A DNA stretch of 64,000 nt from Bacteroides propionicigenes (GCF_018390535.1 NZ_JAHBBW010000002.1:372001-436000), one strand, 5' to 3'. Counted from the first letter of the stretch, positions 55,324 through 63,466 are shown. The notes: a model not told the origin generated them from the letters alone. Translations and numbers: made by a program.

Positions 55324-55850
55324 TGAATTCCTCCCTGATGTCTGTCTCCCGTATAGATGAACCCGTCGGATTCCATACGTCGTACCAGAGCACGCGCCTG
55401 ATTCAGATAGTCGGTGATGACACCTTCCTTGTACTTGATATCCTTGCGTCCCTTGAGGATTTCCAGCACACCGTCTATTGTGCGGCTCATTACGCTCTTG
55501 CCGTCTTTCGGGTCGAAGAAAATCTTTTTGTTGCCGAACGTCACAGTTACTTGATACAATGTCTTCGGGACGATCACTGTTTCCACATGCGCCTGAAATA
55601 ACACGGGGGTAGCGGCAACGACTACATACCCGTTGGCTTTGTGCATGGGTTTCAACTCTACCGAGTATAGTATGTTTGGCTCGAGAGTTCCTTTCAGGTC
55701 TTCCGAAAGGACACAAATCTGCTTGCCGAATCTTGAGTCTTCACGGACTCCCATCAATTTACGTGTCTTGGAATGGCGCGAAACGAACCCTATCAGTTCG
55801 CCCGTCTCTTCCGATCTCGCAAACTTCAGTTGCGATTTTTCCGATGTCAT
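55320..55850 (-). CDS. Hypothetical protein, beta-rich
   Basis: 176 residues, no signal peptide, no Cys-rich motif apart from one Cys near 46. Alternating strand pattern to about residue 125, then a helical C-terminal part (MSRTIDGVLEIL ... LNQARALVRRM). Not recognised. First gene of the three-gene group, directly behind a full consensus promoter (55922-55952). The start is fixed by the promoter and a short leader of about 65 nt. Confidence 0.6.
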   Translation of the reverse strand: MTSEKSQLKFARSEETGELIGFVSRHSKTRKLMGVREDSRFGKQICVLSEDLKGTLEPNILYSVELKPMHKANGYVVVAATPVLFQAHVETVIVPKTLYQVTVTFGNKKIFFDPKDGKSVMSRTIDGVLEILKGRKDIKYKEGVITDYLNQARALVRRMESDGFIYTGDRHQGGIQ

Positions 55851-55921
55851 ATTACTGTTCTTTCATATTCAATCTATTGCTTTCAATTGACAATCTGTTT
55901 TCAATGGGTCACTTTTCCATA

Positions 55922-55952
55922 CAAATATATGCCAATTTTTCACGCCAACAAA
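55922..55952 (-). promoter_or_regulatory. Full Bacteroides promoter: TTTG - 19 bp - TATATTTG
   Basis: On the - strand TTTG (55949-55952) is spaced exactly 19 bases from TATATTTG (55922-55929), matching both the -33 and -7 consensus. Best promoter in the window. It drives the 55850-54711 gene group. Confidence 0.8.
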
Positions 55953-56001
55953 ACGTTTTAGTTATTAATTTTCAGATGGTTATGTGTAATATATATAGAG
56001 A

Positions 56002-56026
56002 AAAGGCTGCATTCAGTACAGCCTTT
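56002..56026 (-). terminator. Rho-independent terminator overlapping a stop codon
   Basis: 8-bp stem (AAAGGCTG 56002-56009 with 56019-56026) and 9-base loop, followed in the - direction by TTTTCTCTAT. The stop codon of the 56013 gene lies in the loop, so it separates the large operon from the three-gene group beyond. Confidence 0.75.
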
Positions 56027-56669
56027 CCTCCTCTGTAAAATGACTGAAACGCTCGTCAGTATCAGAAGTTTGCAGTAGATAACGGCATTTCCAATAACGG
56101 TAAATCCGCCTTCCGTTGGGTATACAGTGATTTATATCGTCAGCATTCAGATATTGGTTCCCTTGTTCCGTACCGTGGTGCATCCATGTAGCGCACCCGG
56201 GCAGGTCCGGGTTGTTCCGGACATAGAAGTCCATTTTCTCTTTACCGGCGACAAAGATATTGTGTATCCGTACGTCCTTATCGATAGGAAACCGGTAGGC
56301 GTACAACGCGAAGTCACAGATGTCGGTTTCCAGCAGGTTGCCGCCAAAGTGTTCGGGAGCTTTCCGTTTCAGGTTCTCGAACCCCTCCAGAATACCCGGC
56401 CTGTCGCATATCTCGGCAAACCTTTCATCCGTTACCGGCTCAGCCGTCGCATAAACCACCCGAAAACCATTATCCGTACTGTCCAGTACCATGACATGCG
56501 CGACTATCCCCGGTGATTTGTTGATACTTTCGTCAATGCTGTCCGAGTCCGTGGTCAGACAGCATTTCAGCGTTCCGATGATTAATACCGCTACCACCAA
56601 CAGTGTCCAAGGACCTATTGCTGCCGCTATCAATACCAATTCATCGGCCCGTTTCCGTATTTGTTTCAT
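56013..56669 (-). CDS. Single-pass membrane protein of unknown function
   Basis: 218 residues from MKQIRKRADE (the longer frame to 56735 overlaps the previous gene far more). One membrane helix (about 11-31, LVLIAAAIGPWTLLVVAVLI), short basic N-terminus inside, then a soluble domain (about 40-218) with several Trp/Tyr/Cys near the end. No family recognised. Overlaps the MutS-like gene by 29 bases and ends in a terminator. Confidence 0.6.
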   Translation of the reverse strand: MKQIRKRADELVLIAAAIGPWTLLVVAVLIIGTLKCCLTTDSDSIDESINKSPGIVAHVMVLDSTDNGFRVVYATAEPVTDERFAEICDRPGILEGFENLKRKAPEHFGGNLLETDICDFALYAYRFPIDKDVRIHNIFVAGKEKMDFYVRNNPDLPGCATWMHHGTEQGNQYLNADDINHCIPNGRRIYRYWKCRYLLQTSDTDERFSHFTEEERLY

Positions 56670-56964
56670 TGATTTTGAGAATGTGGCGGCCGGATACCCC
56701 CCGGACCTCGGACACGCATACCTTGCATCCTGCATCCAGCAACCGGTTTCTACATTCTTCCAAGGCGGCGTCGGAAATCCTGATGGCAGGTATACCCGCC
56801 GCCGTCATCTTGAACCGGGGCACTTCCGTGATCCGGGTAATCGTTTCGGCATCATCAAAATACGCCTCGAATGAATCTCCGACATGGAAAAGGATGATGG
56901 TTTCCACGCCATGCCTTTCCTTCATGCCGCCGTAACAGCGGCGAATAATCTCTTCCTTTTTCAT
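56641..56964 (-). CDS. Stand-alone MutS domain I-like protein (copy A)
   Basis: 107 residues. Pattern follows the N-terminal mismatch-recognition domain of MutS: LFHVGDSFEAYFDDAETI (about 25-42), then AAGIPAIRISDAALEECRNRLLDAGCKVCVSEV (about 54-86; long run given only by its ends: AAGIP to CVSEV). Nothing else of MutS (core, ATPase) is present. At the site of the mismatch-stacking Phe (F-x-E motif) this protein has Ser31, with Glu33 kept. Probable role is not classical mismatch binding. Belongs to the G+C-rich mobile-type block. Confidence 0.62.
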   Translation of the reverse strand: MKKEEIIRRCYGGMKERHGVETIILFHVGDSFEAYFDDAETITRITEVPRFKMTAAGIPAIRISDAALEECRNRLLDAGCKVCVSEVRGVSGRHILKINETNTETGR

Positions 56965-57072
56965 ATCAAATAGATATATTAGGTTTGATGTCAGCCAAAC
57001 ATGAAAGTGCCTGTAATCCGTTCAACTGCCGGGCTTTCGTCCGAAATACATATACAGACTTTCTTCATCTGA

Positions 57073-57080
57073 CAAATATA
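57073..57080 (-). promoter_or_regulatory. -7 box TATATTTG
   Basis: Exact TAnnTTTG on the - strand, about 108 bases before the MutS-like copy A gene. No clean -33 box is seen. Confidence 0.4.
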
Positions 57081-57118
57081 CAATAAATTACGGAACGACC
57101 CATGTCTATTGCATGAAA

Positions 57119-57529
57119 CTATCCTTTCATCTTCACCTCCCTTCTTTCAAATTGTTCGCGGATGATTTCAACGAGTTGTCCGATGCTGTCGATTTTGTGA
57201 CTCTTACCGCAGGCTTTGCCATGGAACAATGGCGTGAAGTACAGGTTAAAATCCTCATCGATGGAAAAACCTCCCACGAGGACGATACCCGCCTTGATAC
57301 GGTAATACTCGCCGTACATGGCGTAATCATCCGTAGTTTTGGTGAACCCGTACTCCAGCAACAAGTCCGGCAAAGTGTCCAGGATCGGCCGGATGACATC
57401 CTTGAGAAAATTCGGGGTCTCAACTTCCTTTTTCCGTTTCCGACCTTTTCTGCCGGTTCCGTTATCGTCTTGCAGGTAATGGGCATCGAAACGATCCCGA
57501 TACCTTTCTGTCAGTTCCTTAATATCCAT
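57119..57529 (-). CDS. Hypothetical protein
   Basis: 136 residues from MDIKELTERY. A basic patch (GTGRKGRKRKKE, about 26-37) separates a short helix from a mixed alpha/beta part with FSIDEDFNLYFTPLFHGKAC (about 88-107). No family recognised. It begins 13 bases after the LPD28-like gene and belongs to the same transcript direction. The basic patch could contact nucleic acid; that is inference. Confidence 0.55.
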   Translation of the reverse strand: MDIKELTERYRDRFDAHYLQDDNGTGRKGRKRKKEVETPNFLKDVIRPILDTLPDLLLEYGFTKTTDDYAMYGEYYRIKAGIVLVGGFSIDEDFNLYFTPLFHGKACGKSHKIDSIGQLVEIIREQFERREVKMKG

Positions 57530-57542
57530 ATCCTTTATACAT

Positions 57543-57851
57543 TTAATTGTTTTCCTCAAGCCACTCTTCCAGTGTCATGGAGTCCTCGAAACCGTATTCG
57601 TCAATCTGTACATAGCCGTCCTTTTCCGTGATAAACTCTTTCCTGGTCAGGATGGTTCCGCCATGATTTACCATCACCGTCGGTTCGATGGTCGCCAGAC
57701 GGTCCCCGTCATCCGACTCCCGGATATCGTATGCGTACAGTCCCTCCGGAACGGCATTCCGGTCAATCCGCATATCCGTAAACAATGCAGGCGTGTCATT
57801 GATGGTCATAGACTCAAAGGTCTCGTTGCCAATGTTTTCTTTTGTAATCAT
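57543..57851 (-). CDS. LPD28-like protein
   Basis: 102 residues from MITKENIGNE. The block ALFTDMRIDRNAVPEGLYAYDIR (within about 22-45), followed by MVNHGGTILTR, resembles LPD28, a domain named among large polyvalent proteins of phages and conjugative elements. The assignment is from recall. Function unknown. It is one reason to read this block as mobile-element DNA. Confidence 0.5.
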   Translation of the reverse strand: MITKENIGNETFESMTINDTPALFTDMRIDRNAVPEGLYAYDIRESDDGDRLATIEPTVMVNHGGTILTRKEFITEKDGYVQIDEYGFEDSMTLEEWLEENN

Positions 57852-57873
57852 ATTTATTGATTCAAATAGTTTA

Positions 57874-58530
57874 TTATTCCTGCTTGGGAAGTTCAATGGC
57901 TCTTACCCAATTGTTCCGGTCATCAAAACATTCATCATTGATGTTGGCCGTAAATTCCAGCGGTGTCATCTTCTCAACCCGCGTTGCGGGGTTATTTTCG
58001 TAATCAACGATGATTTTTCCGGCCGGAACGTCACGTTCAAATTCGTCCAGCGGGAAAGAGAATATCCATATTTCCCGGTCTTTATCTTCCCCAAGAAACG
58101 CCTTGAGGTTGTCTGTATAAGCCTGGCATTTGTCCCACGAGGTTTCCACGAATGAAATGATTTCCTCTTCCGGTTTGCCGGTACGGTCTTTCAGGAATGC
58201 AACGGCATTCCCTTTCCAGATATCCTGCTCGACACAGAGTTCCAGATAACGTTCCCAGACTGTCACCAGCCAGTCCATGTTAATCTCATGCAGGTGGCGG
58301 CAGGTGAAACGCTCCCGGCTTTCCGCGTTGTAAAGCGTGCAGCTTCCGTCCGTGCGTATCTCCTCCAACCGGTACATGGTGTATACCGGTATCCCGTGGC
58401 CATACCCGTCTTCCCCTTCCTCCTCGACATATACCGTATGGGGCAACATATTTTCCGGCATTTTCGGTATCGCACACAGGTTGGCTATAACTTCCTGTTC
58501 CAACGCTTTTTGTTTCTCCTGTATTCTCAT
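57874..58530 (-). CDS. Hypothetical protein
   Basis: 218 residues, acidic, no signal peptide or membrane span. N-terminal part has a Tyr-rich strand pattern (VYTMYRLEEIRTDGSCTLYN), a central helical WERYLELCVEQDIW segment, and a C-terminal ANINDECFDDRNNWVRAIELP. No family recognised. Separated by 3 bases from the upstream HTH gene, so translation may be coupled. Confidence 0.55.
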   Translation of the reverse strand: MRIQEKQKALEQEVIANLCAIPKMPENMLPHTVYVEEEGEDGYGHGIPVYTMYRLEEIRTDGSCTLYNAESRERFTCRHLHEINMDWLVTVWERYLELCVEQDIWKGNAVAFLKDRTGKPEEEIISFVETSWDKCQAYTDNLKAFLGEDKDREIWIFSFPLDEFERDVPAGKIIVDYENNPATRVEKMTPLEFTANINDECFDDRNNWVRAIELPKQE

Positions 58531-58533
58531 TGT

Positions 58534-58869
58534 CTATCCATCTTTTAGTATGATTTTACCTTCTTGAAATAATCTCTGTTTGTAACGACGGTGGTTGCGT
58601 ATATTTTCGGTATGTTTCTTCCGGTCATATTTATACAAGCCTTTTGCCTTGTTCTCTCTCAGCAGTTCCTTGTTCCGCTCTTCGCTTTCTGGGTTCACAA
58701 TGAAGGTTATCAGCCTGCGGCTGACACCGTATTCCCGGGCAAGCTGGCGCTGGCTGACAGCTTCTGTCATGTAACGGTGGAAAATTTCAGCCTTCTGAAA
58801 AGGAGTGAGCTTCTGCCTGCGGTCATATTGTGTCCCGCTGATGATTATTCCCGAGCTTTTGTATGGCAT
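58534..58869 (-). CDS. Helix-turn-helix protein
   Basis: 111 residues from MPYKSSGIII. A homeodomain-like/resolvase-type HTH covers about 20-50 (LTPFQKAEIFHRYM, then SQRQLAREYGVSRRLITFIV), followed by a very basic tail (KYDRKKHTENIRNHRRYKQR). Likely a DNA-binding regulator or a recombinase-type accessory factor; no catalytic domain is present. Overlaps the previous gene by 25 bases from this start. Confidence 0.65.
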   Translation of the reverse strand: MPYKSSGIIISGTQYDRRQKLTPFQKAEIFHRYMTEAVSQRQLAREYGVSRRLITFIVNPESEERNKELLRENKAKGLYKYDRKKHTENIRNHRRYKQRLFQEGKIILKDG

Positions 58870-59438
58870 GGTGAAGTCTGTTTTTCGTTTGTGGTCCATG
58901 AATGGTAGATGCGTTGTTTGCCATCTAAGGAGAGTAGAAACCAGCGGCTATAAATCCGTTCCAGCGTTTCGGTGTCGTGCCCGTATATCGGTCCCAGTTC
59001 GTTTGCAAACATCGCCGCTACCTTCAGCCTCCTGGTATCGGACAGCTTCTCCCACCAGCGGCAAATGGTCTTGTACTGCTTCACGTCCGTTACAAGGTCC
59101 GGAACCGGAGCGGAGGAGATATATTCCGCCTCTTTGCCGCACGGTGCCTGCCAGAACCCCTGTTCGCAAAGAGCGCGTTGCTCGTCACAAACCCGTTCTG
59201 CAAAGGATTTGAGTGCCATTTGGAATATCTTTCTTTCCAGTTCCTTACGTTCCATGGACAGTTCATGCACACCCACGTTCAGCCCGTGCTTATTGCGTTC
59301 ATCCGGGGAAAGCTTGTTGCTCAAGGCTTTCCTGACCAGTTCCAGCCGTTCTTTCAGAGGGCCGTATTCGTTGTTATCTAAATACCGGTTAAACAGTTCC
59401 TGTTCGTTTCCGGGCAGTATGAATATATTTTCCATCAT
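58845..59438 (-). CDS. Hypothetical helical protein
   Basis: 197 residues, start at 59438 or one codon later. Predominantly helical (long Glu/Arg/Leu stretches at about 10-80) with four Cys around 84-128 that do not form a clear zinc motif. No family recognised. Its 3' end overlaps the HTH gene, so the two are probably co-translated. Confidence 0.55.
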   Translation of the reverse strand: MMENIFILPGNEQELFNRYLDNNEYGPLKERLELVRKALSNKLSPDERNKHGLNVGVHELSMERKELERKIFQMALKSFAERVCDEQRALCEQGFWQAPCGKEAEYISSAPVPDLVTDVKQYKTICRWWEKLSDTRRLKVAAMFANELGPIYGHDTETLERIYSRWFLLSLDGKQRIYHSWTTNEKQTSPCHTKARE

Positions 59439-59450
59439 GCATCATTTAAG

Positions 59451-59957
59451 TTATCGGATGTGAATAGGATATATCGCAGTGGATAGCGGGTGTCGGGGTG
59501 CGGAAATAGCCACGAGATCCCGTGCCGTCAAGGGGCGCAGAAAAACGGCATCGAACTCCTGAGTATCGTCTTCACGGATATCTCGGACTTCAATGATCCA
59601 TGTGCCTTCATAGCGGCACCAGGCAATCACCTCCAAAATCATTTCCTTTCTGTAGTCAGCCGGTCCGTCCCCGAAACTTTCACGTATCCGCTTAATTGCA
59701 TCGTCTGTCAGCCGGACAAATTCCCCTTTGCGGAACGGAGCTTCCGGCGTAACGGCAGGAGCCAGCATCTGCCAGTCTTCATGTCCGTCCAGGTCTTCCA
59801 CAGCCATTGCGTAGGCTTTGTATTCAGCTTCGGTCTCGAAATGTCTGGTTATCACATATCCCCCGGATTCGGCCGTGCTCTCCACCGACGAGATATCCCC
59901 GGTTTTCCTGTATATGCTTACAGTATCCTTACCGAGTAGAACTTTTACTGTTATCAT
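59451..59957 (-). CDS. FETEAEY-family protein, paralogue 1
   Basis: 168 residues from MITVKVLLGK; the longer frame to 60095 runs through the neighbour and is rejected. N-terminal about 65 residues share G-x-D-x-V-x2-Y, GG-x-V, FETEAEYxAY and a V-x-D-x-DG pattern with the gene immediately upstream. C-terminal part (about 75-168) is different (RKGEFVRLTDDAIKRI, then a strand-rich RYEGTWIIEVRDI). Family not recognised. Confidence 0.6.
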   Translation of the reverse strand: MITVKVLLGKDTVSIYRKTGDISSVESTAESGGYVITRHFETEAEYKAYAMAVEDLDGHEDWQMLAPAVTPEAPFRKGEFVRLTDDAIKRIRESFGDGPADYRKEMILEVIAWCRYEGTWIIEVRDIREDDTQEFDAVFLRPLTARDLVAISAPRHPLSTAIYPIHIR

Positions 59958-59979
59958 TATTGCAGATGGTGTGGTTTTA

Positions 59980-60426
59980 TTATAAATGGAACTCCACGTC
60001 TTCCTCCTCGAACTCCGTGTCGTGGTCCTCGTTGTACCCCTCGACGGTCGAACCAGGGACATAGGTCTCTCCGCCAATCCCATAACGTCCGGCATCGAGC
60101 AGTTTCCGAAGGGTTTCGGTGTCCCCGTTTAGAATCCTTTCGATGTCCTCCCGGCTGCCCCGGACGCTAATTCCGAGACGTAGCCAGAGATTTTCCTCTC
60201 TCGAGGTGTCCGCCTCTTCCGACCGGTGGCGTATGATATGATAATCACTCCATCCGTCGGCATCGTTTACCCCGGCGATGTAGGCATTGTACTCCGCCTC
60301 AGTCTCGAACTCTTTCTCGTCCACGACGCCCCCGTTATCCGCCAGCCATTCTTCAGAAGGCAGTTCATTGTTCTCTTCATATTCCCGTACGGCGTCCTCG
60401 CCGAAAATCGTTGTTATCTTTATCAT
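59980..60426 (-). CDS. FETEAEY-family protein, paralogue 2
   Basis: 148 residues. N-terminal about 65 residues are homologous to the next gene downstream (FETEAEYNAY at about 40-49). The C-terminal part differs and ends in a strongly acidic tail (EEEDVEFHL). Such acidic small proteins in mobile DNA can be DNA mimics, but nothing here proves that. 22 bases separate the two paralogues. Confidence 0.6.
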   Translation of the reverse strand: MIKITTIFGEDAVREYEENNELPSEEWLADNGGVVDEKEFETEAEYNAYIAGVNDADGWSDYHIIRHRSEEADTSREENLWLRLGISVRGSREDIERILNGDTETLRKLLDAGRYGIGGETYVPGSTVEGYNEDHDTEFEEEDVEFHL

Positions 60427-60464
60427 GTGTCTTTGGGTTTTGAATATTTGTTATTTAATGGTTA

Positions 60465-60941
60465 TCAAACTCGTTTGCCCGAACCGGTTTGATTCGGTTC
60501 GCAGACAGCCACCCGGTTTCCGGCGCGTATCAGTTTGGGGAGATACACGTCCAGGTCACGAAAAGAAAACCGCAGTTCCTTGACGCCTTTCCCTTGCCCG
60601 TCGACGCGTTCGGCGGTGGCAATGCCCAAAATGCCGGAAGCGGCGATGGCATCATCCTCATACAATTCACAAGATTCCCCGTTTCGGAAAATGTACAGGG
60701 CATCCGGGTGCGCCGCTTTCATCTCGCGGTATTTTCCCATCATGTCGGAAACTCCCGGGACATTTCCGTTCCCCGTTACATTCCGGGTCTTCAGTAGGTT
60801 CCTCGTGGCGTCGATGTCGATGAAATTCGTCCAGCCGGCTTTATGAAGTTCGACAGCAGCTTCCCGCAGGGATACCTTCCCGTTCTCGACCTCCTCTTTC
60901 AGGGATTCGAGAATGTTCTTGATTTTATAATCATTCATCAT
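60465..60941 (-). CDS. MutS domain I-like protein with N-terminal helical extension (copy B)
   Basis: 158 residues. N-terminal helical part (about 1-65, SLREAAVELHKAGWTNFID) has no assigned family. Residues about 67-150 follow MutS domain I closely: MMGKYREMKAAHPDALYIF, GESCELYEDDAIAASGILGI, YLPKLIRAGNRVAVCE. Again the F-x-E Phe is replaced (Ser90) and Glu92 is kept. No ATPase domain. Together with copy A this makes two divergent versions within 4 kb. Confidence 0.68.
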   Translation of the reverse strand: MMNDYKIKNILESLKEEVENGKVSLREAAVELHKAGWTNFIDIDATRNLLKTRNVTGNGNVPGVSDMMGKYREMKAAHPDALYIFRNGESCELYEDDAIAASGILGIATAERVDGQGKGVKELRFSFRDLDVYLPKLIRAGNRVAVCEPNQTGSGKRV

Positions 60942-61042
60942 ATTTTTTATTCTTTGGTTACATTGTTACTTGTTCCGACGGTATTCCGGTCAAGGGGAAA
61001 GCACCCGTGGCCTCCGGTAACCCGTCGATACACTGCCCGTCG

Positions 61043-61945
61043 TCAGGATTTCCCCGACAGGTAATGCCCGATGGACTTGTAACGGTTAGGAATGTTCGCG
61101 TTCTCGTTGAAACCGTTCAGGCAGTGGAGCAAGGCATCTTCGAGCGTGACATAACGACGGTCGAAAGTTTGGATATTATCCAGACAATAAGCATTTACAG
61201 CGTATTTGAAAGGCGCGTACATCCTTTCGTTCTCCCGCTTTAAAATGACAAACCAGTCGAAATGGAGTTTCAAGCGGAAACCGTCGCTCTCGCCGACTTT
61301 CATCAGCCGCTCTTCGTCGAGAAGCCGCCGCACGAGTGTGGCGTCGAGCTGACGGGTATACTCCCTGTACGCCTTGATACGGGCCGTGTAAGCCGCGGCA
61401 TATTGTTCGATGTCCGTTTCTTTCAGCCGATGTTCCGCCGGGTAAAAGTCCAGCACCTCTTTCGTCGTGACGGGAATTTTCAGGTCGTCCACCCCGATCT
61501 CGTAGGTCTTGTTTTCCAACACGTCGTGGAACTCGAACCCTTGAATTCCCATGAGGGTAAATTCTCGCGTCGGGTCAGGGAGCGCAAGTGATTTGAGCTC
61601 TTCGAGGTCGCGGCACACGGCCACGACCGGATACTTCTCGACCACGTCTGACGGGCCTCCGATGCGGATATACGCCTTTTCACACCCGTCGTAATCACCA
61701 TGCCGGACAATGTCGCAGCAGATGTAGTTAGGGGCGGCACGATGCCGCGCCGTATATTCCGTCCAAAGCTTGTCCAGCCCGGCTTTTACTTCGTCAGGGT
61801 CGGTCAGGGCAACGTTGCCGCACTGGCTGCACCGGCCGTCCGACAAGGCGTTGCGGGTAAATTCGAGGAACTGTCTGGTGTTCGGGTCGATGACGGCGGT
61901 ACATTTCACTCCAGTGCCGCCGCAGATACTGCATACGATTGACAT
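61043..61945 (-). CDS. Hypothetical protein with N-terminal zinc-ribbon-like motif
   Basis: 300 residues from MSIVCSICGG (the longer frame to 62041 overlaps the radical SAM gene). N-terminal CSICGGTG (5-12) and GRCSQCG (about 37-43) give a CxxC...CxxC treble-clef/zinc-ribbon pattern; the rest is alpha/beta without recognised family. Begins 20 bases after the radical SAM gene, so the two are likely functionally linked. Confidence 0.58.
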   Translation of the reverse strand: MSIVCSICGGTGVKCTAVIDPNTRQFLEFTRNALSDGRCSQCGNVALTDPDEVKAGLDKLWTEYTARHRAAPNYICCDIVRHGDYDGCEKAYIRIGGPSDVVEKYPVVAVCRDLEELKSLALPDPTREFTLMGIQGFEFHDVLENKTYEIGVDDLKIPVTTKEVLDFYPAEHRLKETDIEQYAAAYTARIKAYREYTRQLDATLVRRLLDEERLMKVGESDGFRLKLHFDWFVILKRENERMYAPFKYAVNAYCLDNIQTFDRRYVTLEDALLHCLNGFNENANIPNRYKSIGHYLSGKS

Positions 61946-61965
61946 AAGTTTTTTGATTTGTGTAT

Positions 61966-62670
61966 TTATTCGTACAATCTTTCTTTTTGACGCTTTTTCA
62001 AGGTCATCCGGAGATATTGCATCAGTTTCCCGCAGGGACACAGGGCATGTTCCCGTTGGCGGGCATAACTCAGGTCCCCGTTGGAGAGAACCATGCCTTC
62101 AGCATTGAGACAGAGGTCGCCGTAAACGTAGTTCTCCTCCGTAAGATAAATCCCATGAACAGGGTTCGGAAACCCCTCCGTGCTGCGGCCTTCCCGGAAA
62201 AGGAAGATACGCTCGGCCTGTCCCCGGACTCCGAAAAAGGGATACGGGGAAAGTGCCGCGAGCGTGGCGGCATGCTCTGCCGGATCATGGAAGCGGTCGT
62301 CGCTCATTTCGAGCATGTGGCCGGAGTCCTGTTCCTTTTCCTCCTGGTACTCGTACAGTGCGGCGCAGGCTTCTATGAATTCCTCCGAACGGGATGTGGC
62401 AGAGCCGTTGGTTACGATATAAAAGTCATTGACAGTAATACCGTAGGCGCGTACCCGTTCGAGGATATGGCGGATGGCCCGGACGTTAAGCGACGGCTCG
62501 CCGCCCGTGATGTTGAAATGGCGAATATGCCTGACATGCCGCAGCAGGTTGCTTATATGTTTCAAAGGGATATCCACGGATTCGGCATCTCCCCGCATGC
62601 AATGGGTACAGCGCATGTTGCAACGTCGGGTAATCTCGATGCAGAGATTCTTGATATATAGTTCTCTCAT
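61966..62670 (-). CDS. Radical SAM enzyme
   Basis: 234 residues. The [4Fe-4S] motif CNMRCTHC (Cys17, 21, 24) and the SAM-binding TGGEPS (55-60) are intact, with the following TNGS strand. Near the C-terminus CPCG (about 211-214) could bind an extra cluster or metal. Shorter than most SPASM-type maturases and no obvious precursor peptide gene was seen next to it. Substrate unknown. A radical SAM gene within mobile-type DNA is notable. Confidence 0.8.
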   Translation of the reverse strand: MRELYIKNLCIEITRRCNMRCTHCMRGDAESVDIPLKHISNLLRHVRHIRHFNITGGEPSLNVRAIRHILERVRAYGITVNDFYIVTNGSATSRSEEFIEACAALYEYQEEKEQDSGHMLEMSDDRFHDPAEHAATLAALSPYPFFGVRGQAERIFLFREGRSTEGFPNPVHGIYLTEENYVYGDLCLNAEGMVLSNGDLSYARQREHALCPCGKLMQYLRMTLKKRQKERLYE

Positions 62671-62687
62671 ATTCGATGTAGTTCGGC

Positions 62688-63191
62688 TTAAGTTTCATCC
62701 GGGATTTCCTTTCCCGTGTAAGGATTATACAGCGGTGTGTTGCCAACTGCCTCGGCGTCAATAGCGAAACTGCCACGGCCTACGTCGTAGAAGAGTTCCA
62801 GCTTTAGTGGCGTTGAAGCGATGACTTTCTCAGCCTCGGCTTGTGACAGGCCTGAATACATCAGGCATTTGACACGACACCGGAACATTTCCGGATTGGT
62901 TTCCGGCGTGGTAACTACATCAACGACCTCGCACACTTCATCCGTGATGGCGAAGCGGTCGGGATTGGGTGTGCCGTTCCTTCTAGAGCCGTCCGATGCG
63001 GCATGTCCGGTGATTGAATGGTTCCGCACCTTTTCGGCGGGATAGGTCTTATCGCCTTTGGCGAAATACGACTTGCCGGAGGCGACACAGGCATGATAGA
63101 TTACGTCGTGGACCTTTCGTCCGTTGTCAAGTATAATTGTATAGACCGTTCCCTCCTGCAAGACAGGAACGGCATTCGGTTTATGAGACAT
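62688..63191 (-). CDS. Hypothetical protein
   Basis: 167 residues, beta-rich N-terminal half (TVYTIILDNGRKVHDVIYH) and a central NPDRFAITDEVCEVVDVV segment; C-terminus contains LSQAEAEKVIASTPLKLELFYD. No signal peptide. Not recognised. Lies 17 bases ahead of the radical SAM gene on the same strand. Confidence 0.55.
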   Translation of the reverse strand: MSHKPNAVPVLQEGTVYTIILDNGRKVHDVIYHACVASGKSYFAKGDKTYPAEKVRNHSITGHAASDGSRRNGTPNPDRFAITDEVCEVVDVVTTPETNPEMFRCRVKCLMYSGLSQAEAEKVIASTPLKLELFYDVGRGSFAIDAEAVGNTPLYNPYTGKEIPDET

Positions 63192-63202
63192 AAGATTTGT
63201 TT

Positions 63203-63466
63203 TTAGCTGTTTATGAATTTCGGTCTTGCACGCCGCATGATGTGTAGGTCATCGTAACCGATGGCTCTCAGTTCGGAAAGCGGGTTGCGGTACTCCTTTT
63301 CATGGGCTGGCCGTGTCATGGCGATCACGCCCGCATAGTCGGCTGCGCCATGCTGGCCGACATGCATGTAGGAGGTTATTTCACCCCGCCGTCCGCTCCA
63401 CGGTATGTCCGGGAACAGGGCGATGACCTGTCCGTCGGGATAGCGTCTAAAGACCACCTTCGTCAT
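63203..63466 (-). CDS. Small hypothetical protein
   Basis: 87 residues from MTKVVFRRYP. Sequence VVFRRYPDGQVIALFP and ITSYMHVGQHGAADY resemble small proteins I have seen in Bacteroidales conjugative elements, but I cannot name the family. The longer frame to 63547 is inside the next gene and is rejected. Overlaps the upstream gene by 20 bases. Confidence 0.58.
   Translation of the reverse strand: MTKVVFRRYPDGQVIALFPDIPWSGRRGEITSYMHVGQHGAADYAGVIAMTRPAHEKEYRNPLSELRAIGYDDLHIMRRARPKFINS

Noticed and set aside
55324..55716. Long N-terminal extension of the RNase H-like protein
   Set aside because: Runs antiparallel in frame sense through the upstream gene on the same strand; low-complexity Arg/Ser/Cys-rich translation typical of a shadow frame.
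59958..60095. N-terminal extension of FETEAEY paralogue 1
   Set aside because: Overlaps paralogue 2 and is Arg/Thr/Ser-rich; the ATG at 59957 aligns with the paralogue start.
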